Source: Terribacillus aidingensis
Lineage (GTDB): Bacteria > Bacillota > Bacilli > Bacillales > Amphibacillaceae
Length of the DNA: 64,000 nt
Assembly: GCF_040703035.1 (NCBI RefSeq)
Contig: NZ_CP159996.1
Span: forward strand, 406,001-470,000
Direction of reading: 5' to 3'
Positions 15,997-23,965 of this stretch are shown here, one piece after another (position 1 is the stretch's first letter; each line of letters opens with the position of its first letter). Made by a program: the position numbers and the translations under genes. Below the pieces are notes generated by a model. That model was not told the origin of the DNA. It saw only the letters and a list, made by a program, of their open reading frames with translations, and made no database searches.

Positions 15997-16884
15997 TTAT
16001 GCTGTCGGAATTCCGCCAGTGATGCTGTATACCTGTGCACTTACATAGCTTGATTCTTCAGACGCAAGGAATACATACACGCTGGCAAGCTCAACCGGCT
16101 GTCCTGCACGTCCGGCAGGTGTTGGCGGTGTGTTGGAGCCGAATTCAGGGATGTTTTCCTGCAGCTGTCCGCCGGAAATTTGCAATGGTGTCCAAATTGG
16201 CCCCGGTGCAACAGAGTTCACGCGGATTCCTTTATCGGCAATCTGTTTTGCCAGACCTTTTGTGAAACCGATGATTGTGCTTTTCGTAGCTGCATAATCC
16301 AGCAACATTGGAGAAGGATTGAAGCCTTCCACAGATGTCGTCGTAATGATCGAAGACCCCGCTGGCAAATGCGGAAGGGCGGCTTTTGTCAGCCAATAAA
16401 GCGGATATACATTTGTTTCAAATGTCGCTTTCAGCTGCTCGGTTGTCAAATCTGCAATGTCCTCTACAGCTTGCTGCTTACCAGCGACAAGTGCAAGGAT
16501 ATCAAGACCGCCTAATTGTTCGACTGCTTCCTCTACAAGCTTATAGTTGAATCTCTCGTTTCGAAGGTCTCCGGGTATAAGTACGGCCTTTCTCCCTTCT
16601 GCCTCAATTAGTTCTTTTACTTCTTCGGCATCTGGCTGCTCTTCTGGTAGGTAGTTGATAGCTACATCGGCACCTTCTCTTGCGTAAGCAATTGCAGCGG
16701 CACGGCCGATACCGGAGTCACCACCAGTAACCAGTGCTTTTCGTCCTGTCAGTTTTCCGGATCCTTTATAGCTATCTTCTCCGCAATCAGGCTTTGGATC
16801 CATATCCTTCTGCAGACCGGGCGGATCCTGATATTGTTTCGGATACGTATCATGGTAATATTGTGTTTTTGGATCTTTTGGCAA
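15997..16884 (-). CDS. General-stress SDR oxidoreductase (YdaD/YhdF-like)
   Basis: A 295-residue short-chain dehydrogenase of the extended-N-terminus type found as Bacillus general stress proteins. The first 45 residues are tyrosine/proline rich ([16 protein letters not shown]). The NAD(P)-binding motif is [10 protein letters not shown] (about residues 53-62), and the catalytic Tyr-x3-Lys is YAATK. The substrate is unknown. The start is a TTG at 16884 behind AAAGGAG. A sigma-B-like promoter lies upstream, which fits the stress assignment and the sigB operon in this same window. Confidence 0.88.
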   Translation of the reverse strand: MPKDPKTQYYHDTYPKQYQDPPGLQKDMDPKPDCGEDSYKGSGKLTGRKALVTGGDSGIGRAAAIAYAREGADVAINYLPEEQPDAEEVKELIEAEGRKAVLIPGDLRNERFNYKLVEEAVEQLGGLDILALVAGKQQAVEDIADLTTEQLKATFETNVYPLYWLTKAALPHLPAGSSIITTTSVEGFNPSPMLLDYAATKSTIIGFTKGLAKQIADKGIRVNSVAPGPIWTPLQISGGQLQENIPEFGSNTPPTPAGRAGQPVELASVYVFLASEESSYVSAQVYSITGGIPTA

Positions 16885-16922
16885 TTAAGACAGCTCCTTT
16901 TCGTTTCGTATATATGCTATTG

Positions 16923-16947
16923 ATACCACGTTTCATTTAAATCAAAC
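16923..16947 (-). promoter_or_regulatory. Sigma-B-like promoter of the SDR gene
   Basis: Minus strand GTTTGA (16942-16947), 13 bp, TGGTAT (16923-16928), against the consensus GTTTAA-N12-15-GGGTAT: one mismatch in each element. Confidence 0.6.
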
Positions 16948-17074
16948 TGCATATTCGAAATGTAATGGGTTGCATGAAAAAAAAGCGGAACTTTGCTGAA
17001 AATGGGTTTTAAGTACTAGGTGCAGGGGTAATATTTGGTAGAATGCATTGGTAGGAGACAAAAGGAGAATGCAG

Positions 17075-17350
17075 ATGAGACATCGCAATGTAGAAGTATA
17101 CATCAGTGATCATTGTAAGCAATGCGAGCAAGTGATGGAGCAGCTTGATAAGTGGAATATTTCTTACAGTGTCAAAAATATCACAAACGCGCCCGCTGTA
17201 TTGAAGGAAATGCAAGCACATTCCGTTTACAGCACTCCGCTTGTCCTGATCAATGGTGAAAAGGTTCTCGGATTCCAAAAAAACAAGCTTCAGCAAATGC
17301 TTGGCCTTATCAATAGAATGCAGTCCACACGGGCACAGTTCAGCTATTGA
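17075..17350 (+). CDS. Glutaredoxin-family protein
   Basis: A 91-residue NrdH/glutaredoxin-like thiol protein with active site CKQC (residues about 15-18) and the STPLVLING cis-proline motif. Start 17075 has AAAGGAG at 7 nt spacing; the in-frame ATG at 17069 is too close to it. The C-terminus (about residues 75-91) extends past the usual fold. No ribonucleotide reductase gene is adjacent, so the electron acceptor is unknown. Confidence 0.85.
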   Translation: MRHRNVEVYISDHCKQCEQVMEQLDKWNISYSVKNITNAPAVLKEMQAHSVYSTPLVLINGEKVLGFQKNKLQQMLGLINRMQSTRAQFSY

Positions 17351-17390
17351 GCAAAAATCAACGTATCTGCGGTGGTTTTTGCTTTCTTTT
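17350..17390 (+). terminator. Terminator after the glutaredoxin gene
   Basis: AGCAAAAATCA (17350-17360) pairs with TGGTTTTTGCT (17373-17383) with one G-T pair; a T-rich tract follows. Confidence 0.7.
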
Positions 17391-17459
17391 TAATGTTAAG
17401 AATAACGCCCTTCCTTCGCCTAACATACGATAAAGGAGAAATAGGAAAGGTGTGTGGAG

Positions 17460-17984
17460 ATGTATTATTACAATACGACAGAGCCACGCTCCCATGTACA
17501 GCAGCAGATGAGCGATGGCCGGCAGCGTTATTATTACGAACCTGTTTATCAAACCGAGCCTAAAGAGCAATTTAATGATACGATGAATACTCATACATGG
17601 ATGCAAGCAAATGTAAATGTTGGTGATACTAACAGACAGACCGAGCCTTATGCCTACAATCCATATCCTCCTGAGTATTTCAGTCAGTGGGGAGGCTGGC
17701 AGCAAGCACAGCAAACGCAGCCGCCGCAGCAGGTAACGCCGTATGAGTATTTCAAAAAACCACCTCTTGCGCCGTATTGGCATGCATATGCCCAGCCGAC
17801 AAATATCCAGCAGCCAAAGCAGCAAGCGCAGCTGACAAAAGGGCTGGCAACTTACTTTCAAGATAAGAATGGCCAAATGGATATTAATAAGATGATGTCG
17901 ACCGTCGGACAGATGGCGTCGACAGTTCAGCAGGTTTCTCCAATCGTCAAATCACTCGGTTCTTTTTTGAAGATACTGAGATAA
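17460..17984 (+). CDS. yppG: YppG-like protein
   Basis: A 174-residue hydrophilic protein rich in Gln, Pro and Tyr in its first 125 residues (for example YAYNPYPPEYFSQWGGWQQ) with a conserved C-terminal tail MSTVGQMASTVQQVSPIVKS, which is the YppG-family signature. The function is unknown; coat or spore association has been suspected for such Gln/Tyr-rich Bacillus proteins. Start 17460 follows AAAGG; an in-frame GTG at 17454 is also possible. Confidence 0.75.
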   Translation: MYYYNTTEPRSHVQQQMSDGRQRYYYEPVYQTEPKEQFNDTMNTHTWMQANVNVGDTNRQTEPYAYNPYPPEYFSQWGGWQQAQQTQPPQQVTPYEYFKKPPLAPYWHAYAQPTNIQQPKQQAQLTKGLATYFQDKNGQMDINKMMSTVGQMASTVQQVSPIVKSLGSFLKILR

Positions 17985-18010
17985 ACAATAAGGAAAGCGA
18001 AGATGATCGA

Positions 18011-18703
18011 ATGACAGGAATATTATGTATCCACGGCTTCACAGGTGGTACGTACGAGGTGGAGCCCTTAACTGAGCATTTAATGAATCATACGGAATGG
18101 AAAGTGGAAATGGTTGCTCTGCCTGGTCATGGAAAGCCGCTTGATCTATCACTCCGGAATGTTGGACATAAGGAATGGATCGAGGCTGCAGAAGAAGCAT
18201 ACGAGCGGCTTGCACAAAGTTGCTCCCATATTTACGTTATTGGGTTCTCGATGGGAGGGATGATTGCTTCCCACTTGGCTGCGAAATATGGTGCAGACAA
18301 GTTGGTGCTGTTATCCGCTTCGGGTAAATATTTGAACTGGAAGCTGCTTACTGCGGAAGCTTGGCAGAACATGAAAAACCATGGGAACGACGATGTACTG
18401 GATGATTTAAATACGCTTCGAAAGAAAAAAAAAGGGAAAATTCCGTTTCGTGCATTCTGGGAATTCAAGAAATGTGTAGATTATACAAAAAAAGCATTAC
18501 CTGCAGTTTCCTGTCCCGTATTCATTGTGCAGGGAATTCAAGACAGCATGGTGCCGCATCGTACTGTAAACTATTTGCACAAACATCTTGGCTCCCAGAA
18601 GCAGAAAATGGTTCTCTTTGACGAATCGAGGCATCTTCTATGCCTTGGTCCGGATATCGACCAAATCTGTACGCAAGTGGAGGAATTTCTGCTTGAGGCT
18701 TAA
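18011..18703 (+). CDS. Carboxylesterase / monoacylglycerol lipase-like hydrolase
   Basis: A 230-residue alpha/beta hydrolase of the Est30/carboxylesterase type. The oxyanion motif is HGFTGG (residues 8-13), the nucleophile elbow GFSMGG (Ser80), the acid GIQDSMVPH, and the catalytic His DESRHLL near the end. It is cytoplasmic and likely hydrolyses short-chain esters or acyl lipids. The start lacks a strong ribosome binding site (AAGGA lies 16 nt upstream), but the first residues MTGILCIHGF match the family start. Confidence 0.88.
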   Translation: MTGILCIHGFTGGTYEVEPLTEHLMNHTEWKVEMVALPGHGKPLDLSLRNVGHKEWIEAAEEAYERLAQSCSHIYVIGFSMGGMIASHLAAKYGADKLVLLSASGKYLNWKLLTAEAWQNMKNHGNDDVLDDLNTLRKKKKGKIPFRAFWEFKKCVDYTKKALPAVSCPVFIVQGIQDSMVPHRTVNYLHKHLGSQKQKMVLFDESRHLLCLGPDIDQICTQVEEFLLEA

Positions 18704-18844
18704 TATTTGCCGGTGAGTGTTTAAGATCCATCCTAAAGGAGAAAATAGAAACAAAGCTGTGAAAGCCGGTAGGACTGCTGCTTGAAAATAATATAACGAT
18801 TTCCAAAGATCTGTTAGACATTTGGAAGGGCTTTAATGAAAAAT

Positions 18845-18868
18845 ATTACACGTATATATACGTGTAAT
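18845..18868. repeat. Perfect 24-bp palindrome upstream of cshA
   Basis: The arms are ATTACACGTATA and its exact reverse complement, with no gap. The centre lies about 175 bp before the cshA start and about 50 bp before the probable -10 element. It has the look of a dimeric regulator operator. Confidence 0.8.
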
Positions 18869-18936
18869 CATAGATATAGGTAGAATTCGGATAAATAGTG
18901 TGTTACTATAATTAAATCCAATGAATGCTTGCTTAA

Positions 18937-18969
18937 GGCCTCTTCCCAAGCGTGGAGGAAGGCTTTTTT
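18937..18969 (+). terminator. Terminator-like hairpin in the cshA leader
   Basis: GCCTCTTCC pairs with GGAGGAAGGC allowing one bulged A and one G-T pair, followed by six T. It lies between the probable promoter and cshA, so it may attenuate rather than end transcription. Confidence 0.5.
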
Positions 18970-19031
18970 ATTGTGTATAACTGCCGTGCTTCATCAGTGA
19001 GACTTTTTTTATATAAAGGAGTAATTAGAAA

Positions 19032-20534
19032 TTGACAACATTTAGTTCATTAGGTATTTCGGAACCAATTTTAAAAGCATTAGATAAAATGGGATTTGAA
19101 GAGGCTACACCGATCCAAGCCGAGACAATTCCATTCGCCCTGGAAGGAAAAGACGTACTAGGTCAAGCGCAGACTGGTACTGGTAAAACTGCTGCCTTCG
19201 GTATCCCGATGATCAGCAAAATCGATCGCTCTAAACGCCAAATCCAAGGTTTGGTTATTGCACCGACACGTGAACTTGCTATCCAGGTAGGAGAAGAGCT
19301 TCACCGTCTTGGTCAATTCAAAGGAATCCGTACACTTCCAGTATACGGTGGTCAGCATATGGACCGTCAGATCCGTTCACTAAAAGAAGGCCCGCATATC
19401 GTCGTTGCGACACCTGGCCGACTGCTTGACCATATCCGCCGCAAAACGATCAATATCAGCAATGTTCACACTGCTGTATTGGATGAAGCAGACGAAATGC
19501 TAAACATGGGCTTCATCGACGATATTCGCGAAATTCTTTCCTCTATCCCTGAGGAGCGTCAAACATTGCTATTCAGTGCAACGATGCCGAAAGAAATCCG
19601 TGATATCGGTACGAGATTGATGAAAGACCCTACAGAAGTTAAAGTAAAGTCAAAAGAAATGACTGTTACGAACATCGATCAGACTTACATCGAAGTTCAG
19701 GAAAGACAGAAATTCGATACACTTTCCAACTTGCTTGATATCGATGAGCCAACATTGGCAATTATATTCGGCAGAACGAAAAAACGTGTTGATGAAGTGA
19801 CAGAAGGCTTGCAGGCTCGCGGTTTCCGCGCAGAAGGTATTCATGGTGATCTTACACAAGGCAAGCGTATGTCCGTGTTGAACAAATTTAAAAATGGCCG
19901 TGTAGAAATTTTGGTAGCGACTGACGTTGCTGCACGTGGTCTTGATATCTCTAACGTAACGCATGTATATAACTTCGATATCCCACAGGATCCGGAAAGC
20001 TATGTACACCGCATCGGTCGTACAGGACGTGCTGGTAAAGCTGGACAAGCTGTCTCCTTTATCACGCCAAGAGAGATTTCTCACCTGCACTTGATTGAAA
20101 AAACAACGAAGAGCAAAATCGCACGCAAAGATGCTCCGACTAACGACGAAGCTGCACAAGGACAGCAGCAGATCGCTATCGATAAAATGATGCGTACGAT
20201 CGAAAACAAAGATCTAAAAGCATACAACGAAAAAGCAAACGAGCTGATCAACCAGTTCGGTGCTGAAACAGTTGTTGCAGCTGCTTTGAAAATGCTGACA
20301 AAAGAGCGTCGTAATACACCGGTTCGTATTACTTCCATTGCTCCAATCAGCGTAAAAGGCAACTTCAAGGACAAAAAGAAATACCGTGGCGGCGGTTCCC
20401 GTGGCGGTAATGGCGACCGACGTGGCGGCTATGGCCGTAACAGCAATTCGCGTGGCCGTAACTACCAAGGACAAGGCAAACGCAATGGCAGCGGAGGCGG
20501 CGGCTACCGCGGCAAACGCAACAACGATAACTAA
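19032..20534 (+). CDS. cshA: DEAD-box RNA helicase CshA
   Basis: A 500-residue ATP-dependent RNA helicase, associated in Bacillus with the RNA degradosome, ribosome biogenesis and cold adaptation. The Q motif is [11 protein letters not shown], motif I is AQTGTGKT, motif II is DEAD ([12 protein letters not shown]), motif III is SAT, and motif VI is [10 protein letters not shown]. From about residue 425 a flexible basic tail carries Arg-Gly and Gly-rich repeats for RNA binding. The start is a TTG at 19032 with AAGGAG 10 nt upstream. It opens the conserved cshA-ydbS-ydbT gene run. Confidence 0.96.
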   Translation: MTTFSSLGISEPILKALDKMGFEEATPIQAETIPFALEGKDVLGQAQTGTGKTAAFGIPMISKIDRSKRQIQGLVIAPTRELAIQVGEELHRLGQFKGIRTLPVYGGQHMDRQIRSLKEGPHIVVATPGRLLDHIRRKTINISNVHTAVLDEADEMLNMGFIDDIREILSSIPEERQTLLFSATMPKEIRDIGTRLMKDPTEVKVKSKEMTVTNIDQTYIEVQERQKFDTLSNLLDIDEPTLAIIFGRTKKRVDEVTEGLQARGFRAEGIHGDLTQGKRMSVLNKFKNGRVEILVATDVAARGLDISNVTHVYNFDIPQDPESYVHRIGRTGRAGKAGQAVSFITPREISHLHLIEKTTKSKIARKDAPTNDEAAQGQQQIAIDKMMRTIENKDLKAYNEKANELINQFGAETVVAAALKMLTKERRNTPVRITSIAPISVKGNFKDKKKYRGGGSRGGNGDRRGGYGRNSNSRGRNYQGQGKRNGSGGGGYRGKRNNDN

Positions 20535-20540
20535 TTAAAA

Positions 20541-20568
20541 AAAGACACCTGAAAGGGTGTCTTTTTTA
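20541..20568 (+). terminator. Terminator 1 after cshA
   Basis: AAAGACACC (20541-20549)/GGTGTCTTT (20556-20564) stem followed by T residues. Confidence 0.85.
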
Positions 20569-20573
20569 ATGGC

Positions 20574-20609
20574 AAGAGTCTTGGAGTATTATTTCCAAGG
20601 CTCTTTTTT
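20574..20609 (+). terminator. Terminator 2 between cshA and ydbS
   Basis: A 12-bp stem (20574-20585 with 20594-20605, one G-T pair) and a T-run. With the previous hairpin it makes a tandem pair before ydbS. Confidence 0.8.
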
Positions 20610-20671
20610 CATTCAAAAACGAAACAAATTTCCAGTCGAAACGTATGGTAAAACTGAAGAGGGGGAAGAAC

Positions 20672-21151
20672 ATGAAGTCACAGCCACGTAACAAAATTGC
20701 AGTCAATGCAAAGAAGGTTTGGCGCATCAATGCCAGCCTTTATATGCTGCTTCCAGTCATTGTAGCAGGGGTTCTTACGTACTTCTGGAATACCTGGTCC
20801 ATTCCGGATCCTATCATTTATATTGCTTGGGCTATTATCGCCGCTAGCTTGATCTTCTTTATCTGGCTGCTTCCAGCGCTGCGATGGAGAAGGTGGCGTT
20901 ATGAAGTGTTTGAGCAGGAAATATACATACAAAGCGGCATCTTCATTGTTACGCAAACGATTGTGCCGATGATCCGGGTGCAGCATGTCGATACCGAGCA
21001 AGGACCGGTGCTGAAGAAATTCAGTTTGGCCACGGTATCTGTCTCAACAGCTGCAACGACACATAATATACCAGCATTGGCTTTGGAGGAAGCTTTGGAG
21101 CTGCGTGATCGTATCGGGATACTTGCTCGTGTGGAGGAAGAAGATGTCTGA
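20672..21151 (+). CDS. ydbS: PH-domain membrane protein YdbS
   Basis: A 159-residue protein with two membrane segments (about residues 22-45 and 52-72) followed by a bacterial PH domain (bPH2) after RWRRWRYEVFEQEIYIQSG. Start 20672 follows GAGGGGGAAG; the upstream in-frame codon at 20645 lacks a site. It overlaps ydbT by 8 bp and keeps the B. subtilis order after cshA. YdbS/YdbT have been linked to resistance against some antimicrobial peptides; the mechanism is unclear. Confidence 0.9.
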   Translation: MKSQPRNKIAVNAKKVWRINASLYMLLPVIVAGVLTYFWNTWSIPDPIIYIAWAIIAASLIFFIWLLPALRWRRWRYEVFEQEIYIQSGIFIVTQTIVPMIRVQHVDTEQGPVLKKFSLATVSVSTAATTHNIPALALEEALELRDRIGILARVEEEDV

Positions 21152-22586
21152 ACCGAAAAGGATGCATCCAATCAGTATCGTCCTCCGGATGCTGAAGCTC
21201 ATCAAAGACGCCATTGTTCCACTTGCTATTGCATTTATCGCATTACTGAGGGATATGACTAAGTTGTTTTGGTGGAGTCCTTTCGCACTTATTGGGGTTA
21301 TCTTACTGCTAAGCGGTCTGTTTGGATTTTTATATTGGTACCGATTCACATATCGGATGGAAGATGATGAACTCCGAATTGAATCTGGGGTTTTTATAAG
21401 GAAAAAGCGTTATATATCCCGACATCGTATCCATTCCGTGAATACAAGTGCAAATATCCTTCACAGACTTTTTGGTCTGGTTAAGCTGGAGGTACAGACA
21501 GCAGGTGGCGGAAAAGAGGCGGAAGGGATGATTCCGGCCCTTTCCCAGTTGGACGCTGCGGCGATACAGCAGTTTGTAAAAAGGAAAGAGAATATCGTTC
21601 TACAGGAGAATACGGAGGATGCACCGATGCGAGAGGAGCGGACCAGCTATCGGCTCAGTTTCCGCCGCTTGCTAGTCGCTGCTGCTACCTCGGGCGGCAC
21701 GGGTGTCATTTTCGGGTTCCTTTTTGCAATTACACAGCAAGCAGATGAGATAGTTAATATAAATATCTATTCTTTTGCTTATGATTGGCTATCGCAGCAG
21801 AGCTTGCTTCTATCAATCATCTTTGTCATCGGCAGCTTGGCGTTGACATGGATGGTGGCCATGGTTGGAACGATATTAAAATATTGCTTCTTTGACATAA
21901 CCAAGCAAGGGAATGAGCTTTCCATACGAAGAGGTCTGCTTGAAAAAAGGGAAATGACCATACCGTTGCATCGAATTCAAGCACTGAAAATAGAAGAAAA
22001 TATCTTTCGCCAGCCATTCGGATTACTTGCGGTGAGCGCAGAAATTGCAGGTGGAGCAAGTGATGCTGACAAAAATAGTTTTTCCACTGTCCTTTTCCCG
22101 CTGCTGAAAAAAACTGAGCTCGCTAATTTTCTTAATGAGCTGTTACCTGAATTTGTAGTGGAGCCGAGCTTTAGGAAGCCGCCGAAGCGTGCATTGCTTC
22201 GGTATCTATTTCTCCCATTGCTCATTACTGTTTTAGCAACCGGAGTGCTAGTCTACTTCTTTGGCGGGTACGGGCTGCTGGCTCTTCTGCTCGTCGTACT
22301 TACCATTATCTTCGGTATCCTAAGCTATCGGGACGCTGGTGTATCCTGGGAGACAGATATGCTTACGATGCGGTACAGGGAGCTGACACGAGTCACTGTC
22401 CATGTGAATCGTAAAAAGGTACAGGCTTTCTATGGATCCCAGCATTACTTTCAATCAAAAAAACAGCTTGGTACATTGAAGATTGCTGTTGCATCAGGAG
22501 GGACAATGGGAAGCAGATTCAAGGTGAAGCATCTGGAAGAAAAGGATACAAAGAATGCATCTGACTGGTATTCCTTCCGCAGTTAA
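21144..22586 (+). CDS. ydbT: PH-domain membrane protein YdbT
   Basis: A 480-residue polytopic membrane protein with repeated bPH2 domains, recognised by three motifs of the type RKKRYISRHRIHSVN, KREMTIPLHRIQALK and HVNRKKVQAFYGSQ. Membrane pairs lie near residues 30-65, 185-255 and 345-385. It is translationally coupled to ydbS (8-bp overlap), so the two probably act together in the envelope. Its 3' end meets the convergent rhomboid gene through a shared hairpin. Confidence 0.9.
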   Translation: MSEPKRMHPISIVLRMLKLIKDAIVPLAIAFIALLRDMTKLFWWSPFALIGVILLLSGLFGFLYWYRFTYRMEDDELRIESGVFIRKKRYISRHRIHSVNTSANILHRLFGLVKLEVQTAGGGKEAEGMIPALSQLDAAAIQQFVKRKENIVLQENTEDAPMREERTSYRLSFRRLLVAAATSGGTGVIFGFLFAITQQADEIVNINIYSFAYDWLSQQSLLLSIIFVIGSLALTWMVAMVGTILKYCFFDITKQGNELSIRRGLLEKREMTIPLHRIQALKIEENIFRQPFGLLAVSAEIAGGASDADKNSFSTVLFPLLKKTELANFLNELLPEFVVEPSFRKPPKRALLRYLFLPLLITVLATGVLVYFFGGYGLLALLLVVLTIIFGILSYRDAGVSWETDMLTMRYRELTRVTVHVNRKKVQAFYGSQHYFQSKKQLGTLKIAVASGGTMGSRFKVKHLEEKDTKNASDWYSFRS

Positions 22587-22614
22587 AAAGAACCGCACAA
22601 CATTTGTGCGGTTC
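22585..22614 (-). terminator. Terminator of the rhomboid gene
   Basis: An 11-bp stem (GAACCGCACAA 22590-22600 with 22604-22614). On the minus strand it is followed by five T. The stem includes part of the rhomboid stop codon. Confidence 0.8.
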
Positions 22615-23383
22615 AATTCATATAATCGTAGATACCGATAAGCACTAAAGCTGCGATAACAATCCACATGATAACCTTCTTATTGGTTCGTTTCCCATAC
22701 GGACGTTTTTTCCAGCGGTCAGCATCAAAGCCTGCATCGTCATCACGCTGGCGAGGTCGTTTGTTTCGATAAATGGAGAAAGGCTTTGCTTTTATAAGAA
22801 AGAGTGGAGCTAGTACAAATCCTGCCACAGCTCCAGCTAGATGTGCTGTGAGGTTTATATTTGCGGAAAACAATGACATTACGATACCGACAAGGAAGAT
22901 GATGACGATCAATTGCGCATTTCCGGGATCTATCAAATGCTTGCGGAAATAAACCATAAACAGGTAAATTCCAAACAATCCATAGATTGCACCGGATGCT
23001 CCTATATGACTGACAAAGCTGTAAGGATCAAGTACATAAGTCACAGCATTTCCAACAATTCCGGTCAGCAAGTAAAACAGGATGAACTTCAGTTTCCCTA
23101 GCATTTGCTCGAGAGCTGGTCCGAATATAACCAGGGAGAAACAGTTGAAAAGCACATGCGAGATGCTTCCGGGTGCGTGCAGGAAGATAGGTGTTACGAG
23201 CCTCCAGTATTCTCCGCCAGAGATGAAGAGATTCACACCTGCTCCAAATTGATAGAGGCTGCTTCCGAATTCAGTTGGCAACAGGCCTGTTATAATCCAA
23301 AGCAGCAGATTAACTGCTACGATCAAGCTGATGACAGGATAAGCATATAAATATTCTTTAAAGCTTTCATTTCTGCGGAACAA
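22613..23383 (-). CDS. ydcA: Rhomboid-family intramembrane serine protease
   Basis: A 256-residue integral membrane protease. The catalytic Ser is in HIGASGAIYGLFG and the His in LTAHLAGAVAGF. HAPGSISHVLFN forms the usual loop between the early helices, and a basic tail and a seventh helix end the protein. The TTG at 23383 is chosen because AAGGAGG lies 7 nt upstream; the frame runs to 23497 without a better site. It is on the opposite strand between ydbT and acpS, as is ydcA in B. subtilis. Confidence 0.9.
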   Translation of the reverse strand: MFRRNESFKEYLYAYPVISLIVAVNLLLWIITGLLPTEFGSSLYQFGAGVNLFISGGEYWRLVTPIFLHAPGSISHVLFNCFSLVIFGPALEQMLGKLKFILFYLLTGIVGNAVTYVLDPYSFVSHIGASGAIYGLFGIYLFMVYFRKHLIDPGNAQLIVIIFLVGIVMSLFSANINLTAHLAGAVAGFVLAPLFLIKAKPFSIYRNKRPRQRDDDAGFDADRWKKRPYGKRTNKKVIMWIVIAALVLIGIYDYMN

Positions 23384-23538
23384 TCCAATCCCTCCTTCAT
23401 ACCTTCTTTTAGCTAACAGCATAGCGTAATCCAATGAAAATTGCTTGTCATAACATCTTATAACTTTCCCCCCTGCTTTTATACATATAGGGTACAATAC
23501 TCGGTAGAGAATTCAGTTGGAAGGTGGGTTGTACGATC

Positions 23539-23904
23539 ATGATTAAGGGTATCGGATTAGATATTACAGAATTGGCACGTATCGAAAAAGCGATTGTGCA
23601 AAGCGAGAGGATCCTGACTAGGATTCTGACAAAATCAGAACAAACACATTATCATTCACTATCTTCAGATAAACGGAAAGTGGAATTTGCTGCTGGACGT
23701 TTTGCTGCAAAGGAAGCCTACGCAAAAGCAAGAGGCACCGGTTTAGGCAAATTGGGTCTTCATGATATTGAAATAATGCCGAATGGAGCAGGAGCGCCAG
23801 TCCTCAAAGCCAGCGACCAGGCAGAGGGGGAGCAGGTTTTCCTGTCGATTACCCATTCGGATGCATATGCTGCTGCGCAAGTGATCATTACGCAGGATAA
23901 ATAG
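23539..23904 (+). CDS. acpS: Holo-[acyl-carrier-protein] synthase
   Basis: A 121-residue phosphopantetheinyl transferase that loads coenzyme A-derived phosphopantetheine on ACP for fatty acid synthesis. IGLDITELARIE (residues 4-15) and AAGRFAAKEAYAKARGTGLG carry the Mg-binding Asp and Glu, and SITHSDAYAAAQV the C-terminal motif. The start at 23539 follows GGAAGGTGGG. Upstream frame extension to 23524 is unlikely. Confidence 0.95.
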   Translation: MIKGIGLDITELARIEKAIVQSERILTRILTKSEQTHYHSLSSDKRKVEFAAGRFAAKEAYAKARGTGLGKLGLHDIEIMPNGAGAPVLKASDQAEGEQVFLSITHSDAYAAAQVIITQDK

Positions 23905-23965
23905 ACTTGTTTGCATATTATGTGGGCCTGTCTCATAAATTGTAGTGCGGGTAGGAGGGAACAGC

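Larger units (their letters stand above)
18704..19031. other. 328-bp intergenic region with palindrome and cshA leader
   Basis: No gene is visible. It holds a perfect 24-bp palindrome (18845-18868), a TATAAT (18907-18912) with a weak -35, and a leader of about 110 nt with a terminator-like hairpin (18937-18969) ahead of cshA. Confidence 0.7.
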
